DNA from: Papiliotrema nemorosa
Taxonomy: Eukaryota; Basidiomycota; Tremellomycetes; Tremellales; Rhynchogastremaceae
Reading direction: 5' to 3'
Assembly (NCBI GenBank): GCA_032158125.1
Contig: JASKOT010000001.1
Coordinates: 496,001-560,000, forward strand
DNA length: 64,000 bases
Both the position numbers and the translations under genes were made by a program. Shown in pieces: positions 12,076-23,546 of this stretch (position 1 is its first letter; the number at the start of each line of letters is the position of its first letter). The notes beneath the pieces are model-generated. The model made no database searches. It saw nothing but the letters and a program-made list of their open reading frames with translations, and was not told where the DNA came from.

Positions 12076-12606
12076 TCATGAGAAGGCATTCACTAAACCT
12101 TGCGAATTGTAACGAGGGTCGCTGATGAACCCCTCGACCGTCTGTACAGCTTCGACCTGTTTGTCCGTCTCGGCGATCGCATCCCCCTGTCCCGTAGCCC
12201 AGGGCTTCACGAACAGGTACCAGTGAAATGAGTCTGGGACGAAAACAGTCTTCGACCATTCCTTCGATTCATCATCCGGTCTCAAATCACGCGACGCAGT
12301 GCACGACCAAGAGATCGATCGAGTCTGCTCGGACTCGGAACCACCAGGGAGGCCTTGATCTGTTATCACCTGTATGGCTCCTGATCTGTTTCTTCGGTTG
12401 ATAAGAAGCGTCCCTTCCTGGGTGCATTTGACGGCGATTTCCGGGTTCGCCTCGTCGACAATCAGGTGTCTACCAGCGTCCGTGTGCAAGACGAGTGGAG
12501 AATCGCGGATGGTAGTCACATCCGTAAGCATGGGGACGTGCTTGTCGATCTCTGTTGGCTGAATCTCAGTATCCTCCGCCACAATGTTTATCTCAGAAGG
12601 GCTCAT
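12076..12606 (-). CDS. Small protein of unknown function
   Basis: One exon, 176 residues, starting MSPSEINIVAED. It is predicted to be mostly beta strand, with no signal peptide or membrane segment. Distinct stretches are SPLVLHTDAGRHLIVDE near residue 42, ISWSCTASRDL near 108 and KTVFVPDSFHWYLFVKPW near 130. A TATA-like box lies 125 bp upstream. The protein encoded just upstream at 13155-13544 has a similar succession of segments, so the two may be tandem paralogues of a fungal-specific family. No function can be assigned. Confidence 0.6.
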   Translation of the reverse strand: MSPSEINIVAEDTEIQPTEIDKHVPMLTDVTTIRDSPLVLHTDAGRHLIVDEANPEIAVKCTQEGTLLINRRNRSGAIQVITDQGLPGGSESEQTRSISWSCTASRDLRPDDESKEWSKTVFVPDSFHWYLFVKPWATGQGDAIAETDKQVEAVQTVEGFISDPRYNSQGLVNAFS

Positions 12607-12730
12607 AATGCTCAAGATCAACTTCACTGAGTGTGAACACAGGAGCTTTGTATTGCGGCTCCCTGGGGGCTCTTACCTGGAGATTGATCGAAAAGTATGA
12701 GAGGTGTACAGAAAGACTAGGAGTGTTGAG

Positions 12731-12738
12731 TTTATATA
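12731..12738 (-). promoter_or_regulatory. TATA box of the 12606 gene
   Basis: TATATAAA on the minus strand, about 125 bp upstream of the ATG at 12606. It is a near-perfect TATA match in an otherwise mixed sequence. Confidence 0.45.
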
Positions 12739-13154
12739 CCTGGTTGGGATCCGGGCGGGTGATGAAATGACGGGCGCTCGAAACGCAATAACACACGACT
12801 CCTTTCAATTCTCCTCTTAGGCTTATCAGGCGACCATGGTAAGTCTGACATGACAAGCCTCGATCTCAGCTCGCTCGATGAAAGGAGGTCCGATCTCGCT
12901 AGAGACATGGGTGATAGAGATCTCGTCATTGCGAAAGCATGGAACGATCATGGACACGGTCATCCGCTGTCATGTGTATTGGACAGTGGACCAGATGTTA
13001 GGCCTGTTCTGTACAGCGGAGTATTTACAGTGAATCACATCTACCGCTAGGTCGACTCTATCTAACCACAACCGTCTGGGATAAGGATTATACGTACTCT
13101 ACACTGATGAGACGTATTGCAAGCCTGGCTGCATTATGCTCAGAGCCTACATAG

Positions 13155-13544
13155 TCACAGAGGCTCTCCGCCTTCACTCACCTCACCCTTACACATAAGT
13201 GGCTCAAACGAGAAGCTCTGGGAAGCGTCAAGTGGGAGGTAATACGTCCGTCTCGTTGTTTCCCAGGCTGTTGACCCTATATTTGGGAATGGAGTGCAGG
13301 TTACAGTCACAATTATATTTACCAATCGAGGGAGAGGCTCATCTAGTTGTTGGTCGTGACGGCCATGGCCAGTAATCGTGGTGATTTCCAAGCGGTGACC
13401 CTTCGAGTGTAAAACGTGCAATACAGGGCGCCCAGAATCGACAGTGTGTGTCTGACCTTGGTCCTTGAAGACAGTGGATGAATGTTCATGCACGAAAGGT
13501 TGCTCTTGACTCGGCTCGAAAGACGAGTTGCTCACCAAAGACAT
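13155..13544 (-). CDS. Small protein, possible paralogue of the 12606 gene
   Basis: The frame from the ATG at 13544 (MSLVSNSSFEPSQ) gives 129 residues if unspliced. It contains RPVLHVLHSKGHRLEITT and later IIVTVTCTPFPN followed by TYYLPLDASQSFSFEPL. These match in order and character the segments of the neighbouring protein at 12076-12606. A donor (gtgagt, near 13177) just before the stop suggests a further short exon, perhaps ending near 13101. Function unknown. The start and the 3' structure are uncertain. Confidence 0.4.
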   Translation of the reverse strand: MSLVSNSSFEPSQEQPFVHEHSSTVFKDQGQTHTVDSGRPVLHVLHSKGHRLEITTITGHGRHDQQLDEPLPRLVNIIVTVTCTPFPNIGSTAWETTRRTYYLPLDASQSFSFEPLMCKGEVSEGGEPL

Positions 13545-13794
13545 GATTGCGATGGCCGAGTGGCGAATTGCGCATTGGGAGATGGTACTCGTACTGTACA
13601 ACGCCAAATACGGCGGAACTGTGTCGCCCGGTGCAGCGATAAGTTCAAAAGTCTGTCCGGTATTGTCTCCGGTTTTCGACGCACGGACAAGAGTGTACAA
13701 GACTGATACTCACCTCCGGCTCTTGTCCACCTCACATAATGACGCTTGTTGTGTTCCAGTCTGGTGAGATGCCAAGTTTGATCAAGACAAGACT

Positions 13795-13908
13795 GTCCAT
13801 CAGCCTTTGGAACCACAGCGAAGTTCCAGCTTTCGGTGCGTCTCGTTGATGTCAAATCTTCGCCCGTCATTTGTCAATACTGAAACTGGGTTGTCACCGA
13901 TGAGGCAT
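13795..13908 (-). pseudogene. Possible decayed third copy of the small-protein family
   Basis: A frame without its own start codon reads IGDNPVSVLTNDGRRFD, then NETHRKLELRCGSKG, then a stop. Ungapped against the 12606 protein it shares Asp, Pro, Thr, Gly-Arg, Glu, Cys and Gly at matching positions. No continuation of the family could be joined to it. It could equally be an exon of an unresolved gene. Confidence 0.2.
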
Positions 13909-14319
13909 TCTATTCGTTAGATCAGAGTGATTTTTGACGGTTTGCGAGTGATACATGATGGACGGGAGCAAGAGGAATTAGGAGACCATGACGGTTTCGA
14001 TTATACAAGTCGGTACAGCCTGCCTCTGGCATGTTCTCTCTTCGCTCGGACTGCAGCCTTTGACAAAGCACTCCATGCACTGCCTTCCTGTGACGATGTA
14101 GGACGTCGAGGGGCATTGCCCGTGCGCTTCCCTAAAGGCATTTGTATCATCGCAGACCGAATACTCGCCAACATGAGCACAACGCCCACCTCTCCCTTGT
14201 ACATAAGTTCCTAGTAAAACCCTTTCGACAGAGTGATATCTTGCCCCAAGTATCCATATGCAGCGAGAGGATTGCTCGAAAGATGTGACTGACAGCTCGA
14301 TGCATATCAGGATGGTGGA
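13909..14319. other. Unresolved stretch between small genes
   Basis: Several short frames exist. One on the minus strand near 13980-14150 is Cys-rich (CMECFVKGCSP) but has no clear start or splice partner. No gene is called. Confidence 0.3.
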
Positions 14320-17300
14320 TCAGTTGCCAACGACGATGGCGAACGGCTTGACACCCAGCTGAGTTCTGATATTGTCTCGAGCCGCTTCCTCGGCCCGTTC
14401 ACGCTCTTGGTTCTGCGTATTCTGTTCGATCTGCTCTTCTATGGCAGCCTTGCGACGGTCCTGGGACGTCAGCGAGGCTTTGAAGATGGAGACGTTTCGG
14501 CTGACCAGTTGAGCCTGTTGGAGGTCCAGCGTCACCGGGATAGTCTTCTGCCAACTTGGCTTGTTAGCACTCTTAGGTTGAGGGTAACCTACCCTTGATG
14601 CCTGTCACATCTCCGGCGAGGGTTTAGACAGAAATCTTCTCGAGCGGTGACCGCTTCATCTACTGCTTCTTCGCCGGGCCTGTCGTCGGCAAAACCTGTA
14701 CCATCCCATACTAGCACCTCTTCGTCTGACCATAACAGCCGTTGTGTCCATCCACATGATCTATCCTCTGTAGCTGGTCTCGACCCTTTCTTTGGCTTTG
14801 CAGCTTTTACAGCAACAGCGTTCGCCTGAGCACCTCCGGACGGCTCACATCGAGCGATGGCTTGTTCTAAGATTTTCTGTCGTTGATTCAGGAGTCTCAG
14901 AGCATTATTGATCGCGTCGAGCTGAGCTTGTAGCGCCGAGGCAATATCGACTGTAGGAATTTTAGGCGTTTCGGGCAGATGGTGAGTCGTCTGGAAACGA
15001 GTCGGAGGCCGAGGAAGCCCCACAAATGCTGCAGTCATTTGCTTGAGCAGCTTGTTGCTCATAGTCGGGGGAATCTGCTCCGCCATGTGCTGGAATGCAC
15101 AAGTCGACGAGCAGTATCTGACCATTAATTTCTGCCTACGCTTGGATTCAGTACGCACTTTGACACCCGGGCGCCCACAGATTTCTCGCACACATCGCGC
15201 TTGCACACTCGCCGATAAGCGGTCCGTTGCGAGGTCCCTGGATGTCAGTTGGGATACAAACAGCCGGACGAATGACATACTCTGCTCGCACTGTGCGCAA
15301 ATGTAGACGTCGATGAGCTTTACTTCGTCCTCGCTCATGCCGATACAGCTGGGATGAAACCAGTCGTTACACCTGTCGTTCAGCATCTTCCCGTTCCGAT
15401 ACCTTGTCAACTTACCCGTCACAACCCACCATCACTCCCTCTTCGTCATCCTCATCAAACACCTTGCGGCACAAACAGAACAACTCTTCGGCGTTCTCAC
15501 TGGCAGGTGGTGTCTGGACCGGTGGCTCTGAAGCCGGTGTAGAAGGACCAGCGCTCTCGGACACACTAGCCGATCGAGCTTTGACGGGAGATGAAGCTGA
15601 TGCGGATGCCTTTAAATCCTCAACCTTGGTCTTGCCCTTGGGTTTTGTTCCTTTCTTGGTTGCTCCCTTTGTCGAAGTAGGCTTGCTCTTGACGGATGCC
15701 TTTGGTTTCGATGCGGAGACTTTCGGTGTTTTGGAGGGAGACGGAGCGCTGCTGGTCGCTTGGGGGGTGTCGACCGAAGGCAAGGGGGTGGATTCTGTCA
15801 CTTCGTCATTGATACCATCGATGTCCATCCCTTCATCCGGATCAATCTCGTCTTCGCCTTCAACGTCCATGTTCTGAGCGGCCGGCGAGGACGGCGTCGC
15901 ATCGATGTCCATCGTGCGGTCGTCCGGGAGCGTCGCAGCTGGACCGTCCACATCCATAACATCTTCTTGTAGCGGCGTGTCCTTCCTATCGTATGGTCTC
16001 TGATCCGGGGATGGATCGACCGCCTCATGCACTCCGATCGACTCGTCTACTACCGTTTGGGACTGGTTTACGGTGTCGTCCTTGACCTGGCTGGCGGTTC
16101 CGGAAGTGTCAGGGCCGAGTGCCTCCCTATTGGAAGACATGTCCACTTCTACCCTATTTATGTGCTCTTCATCGGGATTGACAGTGATTGTACCGTTGAC
16201 CTGCTGGCTCTTGTCGACAGCTTCACCTTCTGGATCGTTTCCAGCATCCGCGAGGACGCCATCAGGCAATTGCCCCTCAACAGTCGTCACCGTGCAGTGT
16301 TCATCTACCGCGTCATCGTTAATGACGGGAGCCTTTGACTCCTCCAGCTCGAGGACTTCAGGCGTCATCATGGGCTGGTCATCCACTGTGTTGCTGATCT
16401 TCGGCGCCTCTGCATCCTGCAGCTCGGACGACGCTGGGTCCCTATTTCGTGGTCCACCTTCCTCCTCCTCCTCCACCGGATCAGCCGCGGTCCCAGCGAG
16501 GCCCTCGAGAGGTGTTTCCAACAGGTCTTCTTCCGTGGGTCCTGAGCTGGAATTGGCACCTCCAGTGACTGCCGTCGTAGTCTCTCCCGAGGCAATATCA
16601 CCGGCGTGCTGAGAACGCTGATCGTCCGGATGATGCGAATCCAGTCCTTCGTTCCTTGCGCCGTTATCAAGCGAAGATGTGTGAGACGTCTCAGAGGTTT
16701 CAATCTTGATCTCAATATCAGGAAAGAGTCTCTCGTCTATCTTTTCGGACTCTTCTTCGCTGAGCGGCTCCACGTCTGGGACCGGCGTGTCGTCTAATAA
16801 TGCAGTCTGCCTTGCCGGAATATCCAGCTCGCCATGAGCGTCCTTTTCGACATCCACTCGCTCGTCTGACATGGGTTTGACATCTTGATCGCCTGGAGGA
16901 ACCAGGTCAAACGGTGTCTGCTCACCAGGCTCGATCCGAGAATTATCAAAATCTCGTGTCATATCCAAATTGAAAGTATCTGAATCGTCCGACACCTGCC
17001 TCGACAGCCTTGGGATATGTGCAGGAGGAGGTGATGGTGACTCGGACGGCAAGTCGGACGACCGATAGGGTGTCTGTATGGGTTGAGGTTTCCTCTTTAC
17101 GGGTGATCCAGATCCAGACTTGGTCTGGCTTCGTTGAGCTGTACGGCCTTTACTCGAACTGTGAGAGACAAGATCTGCAGGCCGCGGTTTGACATCGTCA
17201 TCCCCAGAGTCTAGGGACGTTGTGGTTCTCCTCCTCTTCTCCTTCTGCTGACTTCGCTCGACAGTGGAACGACGAGGTGTAGGTACGGGTCGTTTCGGTG

Positions 17301-17412
17301 TTATTATAGGTCGTACGGGCGGGAGCGGAGCGTGATCCGAATCAAGATCTATACAGTCTAATGGGTCGACAGAAGACGCAGGGGAGACGTCTCTCGCCGA
17401 TTTGGCGGGCAT
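14320..17412 (-). CDS. SPP1: COMPASS subunit Spp1/Cfp1-like, PHD finger
   Basis: Five exons (17412-15416, 15372-15281, 15237-15159, 15117-14593, 14554-14320) sum to 975 residues in frame. The first ~640 residues are acidic and disordered. A C4HC3 PHD finger follows (FCLCRKVF, VGCDGCNDWFHPSCIG, YICAQCE), with a 43-nt intron inside it. Next come a second Cys cluster (VCKRDVCEKS, KYCSSTCAFQHM), a coiled coil (LDAINNALRLLNQRQKILEQ) and the C-terminal CLNPRRRCDRHQGWQK motif. This order is that of Spp1/Cfp1, the subunit that directs Set1 histone H3K4 methylation through binding of methylated H3. Budding-yeast Spp1 is about a third of this length, so the N-terminal extension is unusual. The start ATG is at 17412. 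The promoter is shared with the divergent SAPS gene. Confidence 0.9.
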
Positions 17413-17911
17413 AGACAATGGGTTATGGTATATGATATGCTAGGCGTGACTTGACAGTGGGCAATGTTGAACATTGAATGGTACTACGCGTGGGGATGAT
17501 ATTTTGCCACTCGACCGAGGGTCAATTTAACCGAGGGAGGGGGGGGGGGGGGGTGTTGTCGGAATTTATCCGAGATGGTTTTGATCCCGCTCGAACATTG
17601 CACCTCCCCCCCCCTCGCCCCTCTTTACGGCGAAACAATACTGGGCAAGAGCGATGGCATAGACACATACCTTGATCATCATGAGCGATACTCGATAGAC
17701 ACACCACTCGGAACATCTAGATCGACCCTCATACTGAGCTCAGATGTCTTGTGTAATTCCTTGTACCAGTAACCTCACTCTACCCGCTACCGTCACCATC
17801 GCCCTTCTCACGCGACACGCCTGATTCCGACATTTCGTTTCGCCCCTGACATAGCCTATACCCACCCTTTTCTATCCAACACCCTCTTGGAACAAAGATC
17901 GCAGATCCGTC
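17413..17911. promoter_or_regulatory. Bidirectional promoter region with G15 and C9 runs
   Basis: This separates the divergent SPP1-like and SAPS-domain genes. It contains an uninterrupted G run at about 17539-17553 and a C run at about 17606-17614 on the same strand, each flanked by purine- or pyrimidine-rich sequence of opposite sense, so the two could pair as a hairpin. No TATA box is obvious. Confidence 0.5.
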
Positions 17912-20900
17912 ATGCTCTGGAGGTTTAGCTTCGCTTCGGCATCCAACGTCGATGCCATTTTGTCGAGAGAGATACCCCCTTCCGTCGAGGAATTAATGGA
18001 CGAGCAGGAAATCTTGAATGAATGTAAAGCTCAGAACAACAAGTATGTCCAAGACGTCGTTAGACTCATGTCTGTATCACGGCGTGACTGACATCGCAGA
18101 CTCATCACCTATCTCGCTCGAGAGGATTCCGTCAAGAGCTTGTTGCAATGGGTCATTTCCGGTCTCGACGAATTGGATCAACAAGCTGCCCTCGCCGATT
18201 CAGCTTGCTTCGATCATGTCATCGCCAGTCCGGCTCTGTATCCTTCCTACCAGCTGCATGCAGGACAGAATACCGGATCACACGTTCCAGGTCCAGGACC
18301 CAACTCACCGCCATTAGAACCTGCAAAAATCGCAGAGGAAGAAGCAGATAAGGAGGATGAGAGCGGACATGGATTCCCTCAGAATGTGTCGGACATCGGT
18401 TTGGGAGAAGGGTTGGAGCGGCAGCAGAGTCGCGACGAGGCAACTCGTTCCCGGTGAGTGACGACAGTCTTGTCATGGAGGTCGCTTACCAATCTCAGAT
18501 ATCCCCAGATTGCGACGGAGATTTTGACATCGGAGCTGTGGACAGTATCGGAAACGATCCTTTCCAACAAGGAGGCTCTTTTGACACCCTTCTGGGACGC
18601 CGTTCTGCCGCCCATCGAACCTACAACACCTAGCACGGATGACTCGCTGTCGAGGTCGAGGATAGAGCAGAGCGAAAGAGCGCGAGCTCGAGACGAGTTT
18701 TGGTCGGAGAAAGATGAAGAGAGAGACAGGAAGCGAGAAGTCATTCGAGGCATGTGGACAAGGGTCAATGGTGCTCTGATGACAAACAGGACACATGATG
18801 TAAGCTAGCTACCATTGGGCTGGCAAGTCAAATGCTGATTATTAGATGATTCGTTTCATCCAGAGCTTGCCGGATATTATCGATAGGATCATGGCACACA
18901 TCACCAGTCCGGCTGTTCAAGATATGCTGATACGGATAGTGTCTGCCGAGGAAGCAGGGGTCAAGGGAGTCATTGCATGGCTGGCAGAAGAAGGATTGAT
19001 CCCTCGATTGTTGGAGCTGTTGTCACCCGAACACTCCACTTCTACTCATTCTGTCGCTTCGGAACTGCTCAAATCAGTCATTACGCTATGTGCACCTACC
19101 CCATTCAATCCCAATGGAGGCAACGCAGCCGGTCAGCCAGGTCAAGCACAGCCCAGTGGCACCAGAGATAATAGGATGATACGAGAGCTGGTGTCAGAGT
19201 CAAGCATCAACACCATGATCAGCTACATGCTCGATCCGATCGACGTGACCGATGCCGATTGGCAAGGCATAAATGGGCCAGACGGACTTCCACACCCGGC
19301 CGACCCTTTCGTTGTCCATCCCCTGCCTTCCATCGCATCCGCTTCTTCCTCCTTGTCACATATCTGCAACATTCTGGTCGAGATTATCAGGCGCAACAAT
19401 AGCGATTTCTCCGAACCTCATCTTTTCCACACATTACGCAATCGCCTCATGATCATACAAGGTCAGGAAGGACCACAACCCACCGATGTTGACTTGGACG
19501 AACGGGTGCGGAAGGAGATGGAAGAAGCTTTGGCGGACCTTTCAGGCAAAATGGGAATCGTCCACCTCGGGCATCTCATCGCGACATTGTCGGATCGATT
19601 CGCTGAGTTGCATAATCTCCTCATCAAACCCAAATTCCCTCGCAAGGCTGAAAGAGAAGGCTATCCTGCCCCGCTCACACTGGAGCGTTTCCGTGTGGTC
19701 GAACTGTACGCCGAACTGCTACATAGCTCCAACATGTCGATTCTAAATCGAGCTACCGGTACCGGACCATCGTATACCGACGATGGGATCTTACAAGGTG
19801 GTCTTGGTGGATTGGAAGCATTGGGAGAAGCGGTCGAAGCTGAGCGCAATGAGGAAGAAGAGGAAGGAGGTGTCGTTACTGAGGATCAAGTCACGCAAGC
19901 TCGAGAACTCCCGGTCAGCAGCGGCTCAACCGATTGCTCTTTGACGGCATCCGATGAGGTGGAGTCGGTCGATGAGGAAATGCTGGAGCATATCGACGAC
20001 GACGCGACGCCCTCACCGTCACCCGCGGCATCACGCACACTGGACCCCCCCTCCCATCCTGAAGCTCCCGAACCCCCGCCAGCTTCATTAGCAGATGACA
20101 AGAGGTTGAGGGACGTAAGGGATATGGAACCACCTGCAGTGTCTCTATCGGCGGCGTCGGATATGGGCTCAGTGTCGCATGCCGCGGTCGCCGCGACGAC
20201 GGTCGCTCCCTCGATAGCATCCGAGCCGACAGACACTGCGTCGGTCATGGCACCTCGAGACGAAGCGTTGCCCTCCGGAGATCGCCTAAAACAGATGTAC
20301 ATCCAACATCGAGTGCTACCTGATGTCGTCGACCTCTTCTTCGATTTCCCCTGCAACGACTTCATGCACCATGTGGTGTATGATCTATTGCAGCAGATCC
20401 TCAACGGTCGTTTGGGACCAGGGCTGAATCGGGAATTGGTCATCGAATTGTTGCGCGAAGCGAGATTGATCGAGCGGATCCTAGACGCCCAGAGGCTTAA
20501 TGATAAGCTCATGTAAGCTTTATCAGCATAGCGTGGGGTTCTCACTGATGTACAGCACCAAAAAAAAGCAGCCACGTCTGCCATACATGGGCCACATTGT
20601 GCTGATAGCCGAGGAATTGGTCAAATTCCTAGCTCGATGTCCACCGGATCTATACGATCTGATATCATCATCATTCGTTCCATCCGAGTGGGAGGCCTTT
20701 GTCGAGGGCTCCCTAAGCGAAACCAAAGCCAAAGATGCCCGACCACTTGCTGGAGGGAGACCGATGGGCGCCATGGCAGCTGCTGCAGAGGCTATAGCAA
20801 AGGAAGAGGAGAGTTCTAGTGACTCTGACGAGGAGCCCGCGGATGGCCACAAGTTCGGCGAGCCTTTGACCAGGATAGCAGCTCAAGATGGGTTTGCCAA

Positions 20901-22080
20901 TCGAAGAAGCTTTGAGGCCGATGATAGAGACGATGATGACGAGGTAAGCACTAAATCGTCCGGGTAAACGCGGCGCTGATGACAGTTCTGGGCTTCGCAT
21001 TCCGCCTCGAGGCGACACGTCGATTCTTCAGACGAGGATGATGACGACGCTGATTGGCTGAGACCAAGTGCCATGAACATGCATGGTGGCAGCGATGACG
21101 AGGACTTTGGTGTAAGTAGCCTTATGGAGTAGGTCAACCGTATCGCTTACCACCAGGATTATCAAAATACTGGACCGAGCCGACTAGCAGGCTCTGGCGA
21201 TGATTTCGACGACGATGGCTGGGGCACATTCAACTCTAGCTCAAACGACGATGCCGATAATCCGTTTGGAGATGACAATTTTGCGCCATCGGTTCAGCTT
21301 GCTCACCAAGACGCGTCGGCAAGGGTAAACAATCCATATCCGCTTACCCCGCACGATTGGGCGTCAGAGTTTGATCGAGAGTTTGAAGACGCGCTGCCAG
21401 CTATCATGGTTCCGAACATGCAAGATGACGATGAAGAGGAGGAAGGTGCGCAACCTGGCTTTTCTGGTTCACCAGCGGGTGGTTGGGCGTTCAGCGGCAA
21501 CGAGGATCAAGCGGAGGATTTGCCCCCTACGACTAGTCCCACGGTGGAACAGGTACCTGAGCTCGGCGAGACTCTGTCTCCGACAATCAAGACCGCTCAG
21601 GATGTCGATGCTCTTGTGCATCAGACGGCCGCGATGGATCTACGTGATGCGCCACCAGATGCTTTGTCGGGTAACGAGGCTGGCGAGCGCACGCCTGCAT
21701 CGCCGATGACTGTCCCTCGGCGAGCCTCGGCTCCGCAAGCCGACGTTCCAGTATCTCCCGTTGCTGAGCCTGCTCGATCGGCTGGAGGGGCTTCGTCGCC
21801 CCTCGCAATCCCGGGTCGCCGGCTGTCATCTCATGACTCCGACTCGGCATTCTCGCCACCAGAGGCCTCCTTGATCAACGCGTCGACAGAGGAAGAGCCC
21901 CTTGGGCCAGGTGTGAAGCCAGACACCCATGTGACGCCGTTGGGTATGCTGGAACGCGAAGTGAATGGGCACAAGGTGGTCGTCCCTGCTGATGAGGTGG
22001 TGCGGGGTGTAGAGGAGGCAATGGAGAGTGGATCACCGGAGCAGGTGGAGAGACTCGAGAGGATCAAGAGTATAGATTGA
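17912..22080 (+). CDS. SAPS-domain protein, Sit4/PP6 phosphatase partner
   Basis: Seven exons (17912-18042, 18100-18453, 18499-18799, 18846-20512, 20556-20943, 20986-21111, 21157-22080) sum to 1296 residues in frame. The N-terminus MLWRFSFASASNVDAIL and the following LITYLAREDSVKSLLQWV are typical of the Sap155/185/190 family (SAPS domain). Helical repeats with LPDIIDRIMAHI, MLIRIVSAEE and FDFPCNDFMHHVVYDLLQQIL confirm it. The C-terminal third is acidic and disordered (EDEDD-type runs, then Ser/Pro). Family members bind the PP2A-like phosphatase Sit4/PP6 and act in growth control and TOR-linked signalling in the cytoplasm. Which paralogue it corresponds to cannot be said. Confidence 0.92.
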
Positions 22081-22365
22081 TACACGATGGCAGCCGTTTT
22101 AGGGAGAGAGATGAGGAGCAGGGCCAAGGGAGAAAGCATGAGAGGAGAGGATCCATAGACCGCATTTTTTTTCCCTTCGTCGAGATCTTCTTCTTGATAT
22201 TTCGATTGTATTGTAGCATCAACAATGGCATACGTCGTGATAGATACCTTGCGGCCTTTGGTGAGACATTGCTTGGGATGAGGTCGGTAAAACATGACTC
22301 TCCAAAGCTAAAAGCCAAAAAGTGATATGAGGATATGCTGTTGTTGCATGCGGTGTCTCTACCTT

Positions 22366-23295
22366 TTACTCTAGCTTGTATTTGGTGAGTCGGTCGTCTG
22401 CCCATTCGAGGTATTCTCCGCTCAGGTCTCTCGGTCCGTCGATGGCTAGCCCAGCAATGACACCTCCAGGTAATTCCGGAGCCAGCAGTTGACCCTTTTC
22501 GTGAGCTTGGGTAAACTTTACATGTTCTTCAGGATCCATCACTCCTCCTTCCAGGTCTCGTAACAGTCCTTGCATCTGAACGTCAGTATCGCGAGACGAC
22601 TTGTTGAGTTGTCTCACCGATGTCTGCTCGTCAGCTCTATCCCTCACACATACCAGCTCTCAATCGTAATCGTAAGCTCACATTGACAAGTCCGGGGCGA
22701 ATGGCCCATACGCTCAGACCCTTCTCCTCATTTGCCAGTGTCCTAGCAAGAGAATTCATTCCCGCCTTGACCATACTGTACAATCCCCACGATGTGTACC
22801 CTTTTGCCGAAGCGCCCGAGGAGACGAGGACGACTCGACCTGAAGATTTGCGAAGGTACGAGAGGGCGGGTTGAGTCATATACAGCACAGAGAGCAGATT
22901 TGCAGAGACGTATGCGCTCGCTTCTTGCAGGTCCTCATCTGCTAGACGAGCTGTCCGTCAGCTGGAGTACACCCGAGCCACGCAGTCAGTCATGTGAGAC
23001 GACAATAAAGTGACTCACTCGGTTTGATGTTCCCAGCGTTGAGGACTAGACTATCGATACCTCCCCATCGCTCTACAGTCTTTCTCACTGCGGTGGTGTT
23101 ATCCTGTACGTTCCCAACATCACCTTGAACCACCTCTAGATGATCCGGATAAGCCTCTTGAAGCGACTTCAGCTCATCCGGTAAACTCCGGGAGAGCGTG
23201 GTGACTCGGGCATTGTGTTTGAGCAAGAGCTGTAAAATGGCCAGACCAAGACCACGAGATCCGCCGGTGAGTATGACGATGGGTGAGGAGGACAT
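22366..23295 (-). CDS. Short-chain dehydrogenase/reductase
   Basis: Four exons (23295-23019, 22950-22682, a 6-nt micro-exon at 22623-22618, 22575-22366) give 253 residues, normal for a classical SDR. The cofactor motif TGGSRGLG lies at residues ~9-16, NAG at ~87, the catalytic Ser in LVSSGAS, and Tyr/Lys in YSMVK. The micro-exon adds Thr-Ser and so restores the family motif PGLVNTSMQ. Without it the protein would read PGLVNMQ. The enzyme should be an NAD(P)-dependent oxidoreductase, substrate unknown. The absence of a signal or peroxisomal motif suggests the cytosol. It starts divergently from the GH3 gene, 251 bp away. Confidence 0.9.
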
Positions 23296-23546
23296 GCTTG
23301 GACGTTGAATGGTGATTAGAACTTTTCCGAGTTGTCGAAGGTGAAGGTGAAGAAGGTGAAGTTGCATGACGCCATTTGCGGAAACGCTCGAATCCGAAAC
23401 ACACAAACCCACCCACTTGGGCATCCTCGACGACTTCAAGACTTGCACCGGGGACTTGACGAGCAAGGGAGATTGCGCTCGTCGGTCAGAGTATAACCTG
23501 TCCTGGCCAATCTACGAGCATCACCCGGCACAGGTGGAAGCGCAAG

